Shown: positions 57,935 through 64,000 of the stretch, piece by piece | How positions within the stretch are numbered: the stretch's first letter is position 1 | Layout of the letters: each line of letters begins with the position of its first letter | Source: Oscillatoria salina IIICB1 | GTDB lineage: Bacteria > Cyanobacteriota > Cyanobacteriia > Cyanobacteriales > SIO1D9 | Reading direction: 5' to 3' | Length of the DNA stretch: 64,000 nt | NCBI RefSeq assembly: GCF_020144665.1 | Contig: NZ_JAAHBQ010000002.1 | Coordinates: 25,481-89,480 of the forward strand | Program-made: the position numbers and the translations under genes | Notes under the pieces: generated by a model | Database searches by the model: none | What the model was told of the DNA's origin: nothing | What the model saw: the letters and a program-made list of their open reading frames with translations, nothing else

Positions 57935-58742
57935 CTTCAAGATCGATTACCAAACTGTAGGTTTAATTGTGGTAAGAAGGATTTGTCTGTGAGAATCCTT
58001 CACTGCAATAGTTGTGGCTATCAAACTGATAGGGAGTGCCATTCGTTCAGTCTAAACCTAGAAATAGGGGGACGACTGGCATCTGTAAAGTAACCTAAAT
58101 GGGGTAGAGTTCGCACTTTAATCCTTTACAGATGACAACTTAATAGCCATGTAGGTGAGGGGAAGTATCCTAGAACCTCTAAGTCCTACACCCAAGGTGC
58201 ATGGGTTAAAGCATATTCCCTACTGTAGCGACTGGTCATCAATCGGTAAAGCGGGGGTAAAAGGTCAAAAGCACACCCAATCTCAGGGTCAAGGCAGACT
58301 GAGCAAGTCCGTATGGATAGCGCAAGCAAAGGTACATTTGAACCGTCTTCACGGTCTTACTAGCGAAAGGAGATTGAAACGTTAGGCGAACCAAAAGGTC
58401 AAATACTAAGGGAATCAACAGGGTTCTCACCTAGTTGATAAGCACATCCCGAACACAGGCGGAGAGTACCATCCTAACCGGACGAACCAATGGTTATTAG
58501 GAACGAAGTAATCCAGATATCTACATGAAGGGAAACTTTCACGTACCGTTTTGGAGAGCAGTGGGGAAGGTGACTCCTTCACTGACTTTAATCGTAGCCG
58601 CAGCACAAGTTGTCAAAGAAAGAGGACTAAGTACCGTCGGGCAGACGGGAATAATGCTCACTGAGGGTAAAGAGGAGGGGCTGTGTGCGGAATTTATAGA
58701 AGCACCTTGTAAGCCCCGTTTCGGGGCTGGGGTTTATACTCC
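57935..58742 (+). pseudogene. tnpB: tnpB 3' fragment split by a group II intron
   Basis: Exon 1 (about 57935-58035) reads CGKKDLSVRILHCNSCGYQTDR, the zinc finger of TnpB; exon 2 (58593 onward) reads VAAAQVVKERGLSTVGQTG, the usual sequence that follows. Joining them across 58036-58592 restores TDR-D-VAAAQVV with the Asp codon split GA|C. The 5' two-thirds of tnpB are absent. Exon 2 ends with a stop near 58759, followed by the right-end hairpin (CTCCGCTCC...GGCGGAG, 58770-58793). Confidence 0.75.
58036..58592 (+). mobile_element. ORF-less group II intron, 557 nt
   Basis: Begins GTGCC and ends ...ACTTTAAT. Near the 3' end is a domain V-like hairpin (TGAAGG-GAAA-CTTTCA with CG bulge and TAC, 58526-58549) followed by a domain VI-like hairpin (AGTG...CACT, about 58560-58584). 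Exon joining at these ends exactly restores the TnpB frame. No reverse transcriptase is encoded, so it would rely on a maturase in trans. The lower domain V stem does not pair perfectly in my reading, so activity is uncertain. Confidence 0.7.
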
Positions 58743-58762
58743 AGCTAGACTCTCCCTATGAA

Positions 58763-58802
58763 GTGAGAATCTCCGCTCCTTCTTCGGCGGAGAGCAGTCA
58801 AC
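58763..58802 (+). mobile_element. Right end of the IS605-type element
   Basis: GAATCTCCGCTCC-TTCTTC-GGCGGAGAGCAGTCAA: stem-loop with the same frame (GAATC...AG(T/C)AGTCAA) as the ends of the 400-bp elements and the fragment at 33345-33370. Confidence 0.6.
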
Positions 58803-58834
58803 AAGCAATAATAGCCACTTCGCGAGACAGTTAT

Positions 58835-59689
58835 ATGATCCAGAAAATTTTATTTGCCGATTCCGGAACAGGACATTCGGAAGAATTGCTGAAATACCTG
58901 ATGGAAATTCCTTCCCTCAAAAATGCCTCAATCGCAATTTTGCACGTGGTTTCTCCTCAAGTTAGCTCAAACGCAATGACTGATAAGTGGGAAGAGGGTG
59001 GCAAAATCCTTGCTAACAGCCTCCAGAATTTACAACTAGATCCCACCAAGGTTTCCACCATGCTGCGACAGGGCGATCCCAAAGATACGGTTTGCAAAGT
59101 AGCAGAAGAAATCGATGCCGATTTAATTATCATGGGTTCGCGAGGACTCAAACGGCTAGAGTCGATCTTAGAAAATTCTGTCAGCCAATACGTTTTTCAA
59201 CTGACCGATCGCCCAATGTTACTGGTGAAAGATGACATTTATGTTAAAAAACTCAAACGGGTAATGGTCGCAATGGATCGGTCTGAGGCTGCCCAACAAT
59301 GTCTTGATTTAGCTTTGTTCCTCGTACGCGATATTCCTGGCGGCGAACTATTATTGGTACGAGTCAACCCCGACTTGAAAAAAGAATTGCTACCTATTCC
59401 TCCCCAAGAGGCAGAAAAAAACCCAGTCTTAGCGCCTGCTGTTGCCAAGGTGAAAAGACTCGGAATTAGCTACCGTTGTATTGTCACGGCGGGCAGACCG
59501 GGAGAAGAAATTTGTCAAGTTGCTGCGGACAATAATGTTGACTTACTCATGCTGGGTTCTCCCGATCGCCGTCCTTCGATCGCTAAAGCTTTACCCGACT
59601 TAGATCGGCTATTGGGAACTTCTCTATCCGACTATGTAAGAGTTTACGCCGACTGTCCAGTTCTCTTAACCCGCCCGATTAGTCCTTAA
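58835..59689 (+). CDS. Tandem universal stress protein
   Basis: 284 residues from MIQKILFADSG; the frame is open 24 codons further up but that part is IS-end sequence. Two Usp domains (about 1-130 and 132-284): ADLIIMGSRGLKRLESIL...VSQYV and NVDLLMLGSPDRRPSIAK. The first retains part of the G-x2-G-x9-G ATP motif; the second lacks it. Role in stress responses is inferred from the family only. The insertion of the tnpB element directly upstream may have changed its promoter. Confidence 0.9.
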   Translation: MIQKILFADSGTGHSEELLKYLMEIPSLKNASIAILHVVSPQVSSNAMTDKWEEGGKILANSLQNLQLDPTKVSTMLRQGDPKDTVCKVAEEIDADLIIMGSRGLKRLESILENSVSQYVFQLTDRPMLLVKDDIYVKKLKRVMVAMDRSEAAQQCLDLALFLVRDIPGGELLLVRVNPDLKKELLPIPPQEAEKNPVLAPAVAKVKRLGISYRCIVTAGRPGEEICQVAADNNVDLLMLGSPDRRPSIAKALPDLDRLLGTSLSDYVRVYADCPVLLTRPISP

Positions 59690-59781
59690 AAGAGGATTTT
59701 CAATGGGGAACTTGGCTGTATAATTTTTCATTCAAATTTACTTTCAAAAGCCAAAATCTCCCCCTGAAAACCAGCTAAAAG

Positions 59782-59826
59782 AATAGGGTCGCGGTGGTTA
59801 CCGTAACCCTATTCCTCTTTTTAAAG
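59782..59826 (+). terminator. Intrinsic terminator after the universal stress gene
   Basis: AATAGGGT pairs with ACCCTATT around GTTACC-type inner pairing, followed by CCTCTTTTT. Confidence 0.7.
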
Positions 59827-59889
59827 TTTTTTAAAGTAAGTCACAATAGACTGCAAATCAAAAAATAGATTGAGATTTTCTGAATGCAG

Positions 59890-60003
59890 TTACTCTTTCT
59901 TACCTTGACTACTAGCTGTTTGAATGTACAGGATTAGTAGAAAAACTGCGGGAACCAGCACGAACAAAATGCTGGCTACAAATCCAAGCTCATTTACTTG
60001 CAT
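59890..60003 (-). CDS. psbM: Photosystem II protein M
   Basis: 37 residues: [20 protein letters not shown]..., one membrane helix and a polar C-terminus ([10 protein letters not shown]), matching PsbM in length and sequence. PsbM sits at the PSII dimer interface. ATG at 60003-60001 and TAA at 59892-59890. It lies 92 nt after the ferredoxin gene on the same strand. Confidence 0.95.
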   Translation of the reverse strand: MQVNELGFVASILFVLVPAVFLLILYIQTASSQGKKE

Positions 60004-60095
60004 CGAAGCACTGCCTCGCTCGTTACTTCAACCAACAACTTTTAGCATATCATCGAGTTGAGCCGAAGAGTGCTTTTTCGGGCAAAGTTTCTCTC

Positions 60096-60398
60096 TTAAC
60101 GTTTTGGTTTAGTATTAATGCTTACTGAACCATTGACTGAAGTTTGGCAAGCTAGGCGGTAGTTGTCTGGTCTTTTTTTCAGCTTTTGCTTTTCTGCTTC
60201 GGTGCGAGGAGAAAGGTTTTCCATTCCCTCCACCACCTCAACCAGACAAGTGCCACATTGACCGTATCCCCCACAGTTCATCATTTTGCCCATTAAGGTG
60301 TAAAGGTCAATGCCATTTTCTAGGGCTTTCTGTCTTAAATTAGCTCCGTCGGCAGCAACAATTTCTTGATTTTCCTTGACAAATTTGATGTTAGCCAT
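60096..60398 (-). CDS. [2Fe-2S] ferredoxin
   Basis: 100 residues from [10 protein letters not shown], chosen because GGAGGG lies just upstream; the frame is open 7 codons more. Cluster ligands are Cys42, Cys48, Cys51 and Cys84 ([11 protein letters not shown]...LACQ). The Gly-rich, basic C-terminus and spacing put it among the plant/vertebrate-type ferredoxins but apart from PetF. Electron-transfer partner unknown. psbM lies downstream. Confidence 0.92.
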   Translation of the reverse strand: MANIKFVKENQEIVAADGANLRQKALENGIDLYTLMGKMMNCGGYGQCGTCLVEVVEGMENLSPRTEAEKQKLKKRPDNYRLACQTSVNGSVSINTKPKR

Positions 60399-60586
60399 TA
60401 GCCCTCCTGGACGACACATCTACCGCTATTTTATTAAGAAATTATAAGGAATTCCGCCCTTTTCTAGTTCGGATATTCAGGCGGAAAACTTCGGTTTTCC
60501 CTAGAGCAGCGATCGCTTGAACTGATTTGACAAAAATACTAAGGTGTGCTAAAGGCTCTAGAGAAGAAACGGTCAGGAGTCAAAAA

Positions 60587-63073
60587 CTAGGGTAAATCGA
60601 ACAAATTACTATCAGGAAGATTACTAACTGCACGTTGGAGAGCTGCCAGAGCAGTATTGTAATCAATAATTGCCCTCAACAAATTACCTCTAGCAGTAGT
60701 AAGTTCGCTTTGAGCAGCAATTACGTCTGTTTGAGTACCGACACCAGCTTGAAAACGCAAACGAGCCAGGCGAAGACTTTCTTCAGCTAATTCCACAGCC
60801 ACGGTAGCCGTTTGAATATTTTCCTCGTTAGCGAGGAGGTTGTAGTAAGCTCTTTCGACTTCAAAACGAACCAAATTACGTCGATCGGCAAAATTAGTTT
60901 CCGCGATCGCCTTATCAATTTTCTCCTGTTCCGCCCTAGCTCTAGCTGCTCCCCCATCAAACAGCGTCCATTGTAATCTTGCGCCTAACTGAAAACCATC
61001 ACCAGGATCGAGTTCATCATCCAAAACGCCTAAAACATTATAGTTAGCAAACAAACTCACTTGAGGCTTAATTGCCGCCAATTCAATCCGCCTTTGTTGT
61101 TCGTCGATCTCTCTTTGAGCAAGTTGTTGTTGTAACTCCGCCCGATTTTGATAAGCCAAGAGAATAGTTTCTTCTAAACCCAAATCCCAAGCACCTGCAA
61201 CCTCAATCGGATCGGCGGCAACTAATTCTACCCCTTGAGCTAAAGACAAACGCTGTACCAATTGGCGACGAGCCACAAGCTGACTAGAAATAGCCAAAGT
61301 TAAATCTTGCCGTGCATTAGCTAAATCCACCTCAGCGCGTAAAACATCAAACCTGGTTCCCAACCCAGCGCGTTCGAGCAAAACTGCATCCGCCAAACTC
61401 TGCTGTGCTTCTTCCACTGCGGCTTGAGCGATCGCCACTTGAGCATCAGCATTTTGTAAATCGTAGTAATCGCTGGTGGTATCAAAACGGATTTGCTCGG
61501 AAACGCGTTCCACCTCCAATTGATTTAAACGTACTTGTTCCTCAGCCGCTTTAATTTGGGCAGGTCTACGTCCACCAGTGTAAAGGTTATAACTTAACTG
61601 TAGTCTCGCATCCAAAGATGTACTAGTCGTATCTCGAATTGGGCGAGAAGCTTCAGTATTAGTCGCTTGTTGTTCGAGTTGAGTTTGTTGCTGCTGAAGT
61701 AGAGTTTGTTGTTGCTGAAGTTGTGCTTGTTGCTGCTGAAGTTGTGCTTGTTGTTGAGCAAAATCGGGAGCTTGGGGGTCGAGGTTAGTTAATTGTTCAG
61801 TAACCTCGTTGATTTGCCCCCCAACTTCACCTAATTGGGATTCAACTTGACGCTGTTGTGTCTGAATTCCTTCAATTTGGCGATCGATATTCAGGAATTG
61901 TTGATCGATCTGTAACTGACCAGTAGCTGATTCAGTACGAGTAAAATCTACCTGAGTGCTAAGGTTGGGATATTCCGTAGCTAACGCTTCTTGTAAGCTT
62001 TCCCTCGCTCTTACTAAATTAAGTCGGGCAACCTCTAGTTCCCGGTTGTTGCGTCTGGCTAATTCGATCGCTTGTTGGAGAGTAATCGGCTGAAGCGTAT
62101 CAATCTCTACTTCATTCCTGCGAGTGGGAAATAGTAAAGGATTGCCACTAGGTTGTAAATCTTCGGGTAAAGGAGTTCCGGGATTAATTGGTGCAGAGGG
62201 AGGAAGATTTTCCGGAACAAAAGGTCGCGTTTGTTCCTGTTCGCGATTGTCCGGTTGCGGTAGTTTGGGCGGAAGTGTTTCTACATTCGGTAGTTGAGCA
62301 AGTCTTTGGGGCGATTCAGTATTTTCTTGACTATTTGTCGCCGTGGTTTGTTCGACAAACTTGCCTACAAATTGAGTCTGAGTAGCGTGAGCCCGCTCGT
62401 TTGCTGAAGCCAGAAAGTCTCTCACTTGAGTTCCCGAAGGGCGATCGTTTAACTCACTTGGCGCTGCCAAGAGAAATTCTGACTCAGACAAGTTATCTGA
62501 ATTTTGAGCAGATTGAGTTCCAACTTCCTCATCGTAAGGTGAAGGGAAAAACCCCTCTCCTTGACTCTCACTAACTGCTGTCGGCGCAGGAAACGCCTCC
62601 TCCACCGTCCCTTCATTAGCATTAACAGAGTTAGATTCCTCCAAATCAGGCATTTCTGCCTCATGAGAAGGCAACGGAAAAACCCTAGGAGTAAAAACCG
62701 CTTCTCCCGGATTAGCCATCGCTGCCAAATTAATCTCTTTCTCAATATTTAACTTTCCTGGAAGAGACTCCAAGGTAAAAAAGTCGCTATTTTCAGAGGA
62801 CGGCGCCGGAAAAGCGGGAACAACTTCTGCCAATAGCGAGTTAGCTTGAGGCTGGGAATTCAACGGAATTGGCAATAAAACCGTTTCTGACTCACCTGTC
62901 GCCGAATCCAGTTGGGAATTTAACCGATTTGTCACCGATTCTGGAGAACTGGAGGAATTAGAGTCAGTTTTTGACTTATGCAAAGAGCGCAACGCTTGCG
63001 TATCGGTTGATAAACCGTAACCGAGAGCAATTACTGCACTCGAAACTGCCATGAAATGACGAAAAGCTAGCAT
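60587..63073 (-). CDS. TolC-family outer-membrane efflux protein with long N-terminal extension
   Basis: 828 residues; about 320 precede the TolC domain, rich in Ser/Pro/Glu (LPLPSHEAEMPD, PQPDNREQEQTRP) and probably disordered after an N-terminal signal/anchor (FMAVSSAVIALGYGLS). The two outer-membrane efflux repeats follow (LQQAIELARRNNRELEVARLNL at about 335, ILLAYQNRAELQQQLAQREI at about 640) with long coiled coils; a Gln-rich segment (residues ~445-475) sits in the first coil. The protein forms the exit duct for type I secretion and MacAB/RND pumps. It could serve the fusion protein at 13026, but also the RTX-like protein at 26487. Confidence 0.92.
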   Translation of the reverse strand: MLAFRHFMAVSSAVIALGYGLSTDTQALRSLHKSKTDSNSSSSPESVTNRLNSQLDSATGESETVLLPIPLNSQPQANSLLAEVVPAFPAPSSENSDFFTLESLPGKLNIEKEINLAAMANPGEAVFTPRVFPLPSHEAEMPDLEESNSVNANEGTVEEAFPAPTAVSESQGEGFFPSPYDEEVGTQSAQNSDNLSESEFLLAAPSELNDRPSGTQVRDFLASANERAHATQTQFVGKFVEQTTATNSQENTESPQRLAQLPNVETLPPKLPQPDNREQEQTRPFVPENLPPSAPINPGTPLPEDLQPSGNPLLFPTRRNEVEIDTLQPITLQQAIELARRNNRELEVARLNLVRARESLQEALATEYPNLSTQVDFTRTESATGQLQIDQQFLNIDRQIEGIQTQQRQVESQLGEVGGQINEVTEQLTNLDPQAPDFAQQQAQLQQQQAQLQQQQTLLQQQQTQLEQQATNTEASRPIRDTTSTSLDARLQLSYNLYTGGRRPAQIKAAEEQVRLNQLEVERVSEQIRFDTTSDYYDLQNADAQVAIAQAAVEEAQQSLADAVLLERAGLGTRFDVLRAEVDLANARQDLTLAISSQLVARRQLVQRLSLAQGVELVAADPIEVAGAWDLGLEETILLAYQNRAELQQQLAQREIDEQQRRIELAAIKPQVSLFANYNVLGVLDDELDPGDGFQLGARLQWTLFDGGAARARAEQEKIDKAIAETNFADRRNLVRFEVERAYYNLLANEENIQTATVAVELAEESLRLARLRFQAGVGTQTDVIAAQSELTTARGNLLRAIIDYNTALAALQRAVSNLPDSNLFDLP

Positions 63074-63557
63074 CAGTATCTTAGTTTAGTTTCTAGTCTC
63101 AGAGTGCGATTGTATGTCAATCATTAAGCCATCTGCCAAGCACAAGTCAATATTGACATCGACAGCGACCAACTTTTCTAACTTGCTACCACTTGCTGTC
63201 TTTTCCTTGAGCAAAGCAACTTGCGAAGCTGAGTTTAAGATATCCCAGTAAGATAAACAGACCTCTCTCAAGCAGCATTTTTGTCCTTGAGAGAGGTGGA
63301 TGGAGCTTAAACTTAGCGGTGATTCTCTGTGGCATGAGCCTATTTGCGAATTAACGATTTATTTTCATGTTTCCATACAATTCCTTCTCCAGCTAAATTG
63401 CAGATGGTAGACAGGAAAACTTTGACGCTGGCGCTACCGCACCAATCGCGTCAATTTTACCTTCTAACCAAAGTTTAAACTTAGCTTCGATCAACTTAAT
63501 TTAACTAATCTCTGGTACTCTCCTGGTAATTCTCAGTTTTCAACAGTCAATCCGGAC
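63074..63557. other. Gene-free region with one hairpin
   Basis: Contains an 11-bp perfect stem (CCTCTCTCAAG, 63262-63272, with CTTGAGAGAGG, 63286-63296) without a clear T-run after it. A 61-codon reverse frame at 63086-63271 looks like chance. Promoter of the TolC gene is probably near 63090-63150. Confidence 0.4.
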
Positions 63558-64000
63558 TTAACCATGAATTTTACCATCTGGCATTACTGCTCCTGTCAAG
63601 ATCGCATCTCGTAAGTCAACACCAGTCAAAATTGCATCTCGTAAACTGGCTCCAGTCAAGTCAGCACCTCGTAAATTAGCTCCTTCTAAGTTTGCTCCCC
63701 ATAAAGACACTCCCTGGAGGTTGGCTCCACTTAAATCTGCTCCTGTTAAGTTAGCCAGATTCAGATTGGCTTCGCTCAAATCTGCTTTTCTTAAATCAGC
63801 TTCACTTAAATCAGTTTTCGTAAAATTCGCTCGATTAAAATGACCTGCTTTCAAATTACTTTGATGCAAATTGGCTTGTTTCAAATTTACTTGTTCAAAT
63901 TTGACTACACGCAATTCTGCTTTGCTTAAATTTGCTCCGAGCAAATTTGCTCTTCGAAAATCTCCACCGCTCATTCTTACTCCACTCAACTCTAATCCGC
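63558..64000 (-). CDS. Pentapeptide-repeat protein, N-terminus beyond window
   Basis: At least 147 codons; the frame stays open to the right edge and the repeats (LSGVRMSGGDFRRANLLGANL) already run at the edge, so the start is outside. Repeats of A(D/N)LxX to the end, which closes with AVMPDG, as in the two other pentapeptide proteins here. Function unknown. Confidence 0.85.
   Translation of the reverse strand, partial: GLELSGVRMSGGDFRRANLLGANLSKAELRVVKFEQVNLKQANLHQSNLKAGHFNRANFTKTDLSEADLRKADLSEANLNLANLTGADLSGANLQGVSLWGANLEGANLRGADLTGASLRDAILTGVDLRDAILTGAVMPDGKIHG

Noticed and set aside
58155..58385. 76-codon frame between the cyclase and stress protein
   Set aside because: Lies entirely inside the group II intron; no reverse-transcriptase motif.
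63086..63271. 61-codon minus-strand frame upstream of the TolC gene
   Set aside because: No SD or family; part of it forms the hairpin at 63262-63296.

Overview
The window is a cyanobacterial chromosome segment. GCGATCGC (HIP1-type) octamers are scattered through it, and it carries psbM, a psbA gene, an aerobic Mg-protoporphyrin cyclase gene (acsF), a heme oxygenase, a FtsH3-type FtsH, three pentapeptide-repeat proteins and the short intergenic repeats typical of filamentous cyanobacteria. No rRNA, tRNA or CRISPR array was seen.

Layout. 1-5406 (minus): N-terminal ~1800 codons of a very large PA14/DUF4114/Calx-beta surface protein running off the left edge. 5407-6933: non-coding, with a 400-bp IS605-like remnant. 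6934-22591: housekeeping and accessory genes (a kinase-like protein lacking the catalytic Asp, pentapeptide-repeat protein, ilvD, MacB-type permease plus membrane-fusion protein, TPR protein, response regulator, topoisomerase A subunit, ABC-F, a papain-fold toxin with a candidate immunity gene, aldo/keto reductase). 22594-22993: second copy of the 400-bp element. 23144-33702: small secreted protein, ABC-2 exporter, DUF1971 protein, a 1560-residue acidic repeat protein, a toroid-type enzyme and repeats.

33772-48907 is the most interesting part. It reads as a low-oxygen/sulfide photosynthesis island: a radical-SAM activase, a flavin oxidoreductase, hemN and heme oxygenase on the minus strand; divergent acsF; a sulfide:quinone oxidoreductase (sqr) coupled to a DUF3122 protein; a psbA encoding the microaerobic D1' variant (Ala80, Leu158, Ala286); an ArsR-type regulator and ftsH. 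A palindrome of the form ATAACT-N4-AGTTAT lies upstream of heme oxygenase, acsF and the D1' gene, with a weaker copy upstream of sqr, suggesting one regulon. An IsrB OMEGA element (RuvC nuclease without HNH, plus upstream omega-RNA region) is wedged directly against the sqr start codon. A restriction-endonuclease pseudogene with a 7-bp duplication also lies here.

49403-64000: histidine kinase, a glycosyltransferase whose C-terminus is split at an A9 tract, carotenoid oxygenase, folate/biopterin transporter, CHASE2 adenylate cyclase, a tnpB fragment interrupted by a 557-nt ORF-less group II intron, universal stress protein, psbM, ferredoxin, a TolC-type outer-membrane protein and a partial pentapeptide-repeat gene at the right edge.

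Functional reading: the island would allow heme, bilin and chlorophyll synthesis with little oxygen, supply a D1 for anoxic conditions and feed sulfide electrons to the quinone pool. Several genes bear marks of mobile-element activity or slippage (isrB, the twin 400-bp elements, the intron-split tnpB, the split glycosyltransferase and the broken endonuclease).
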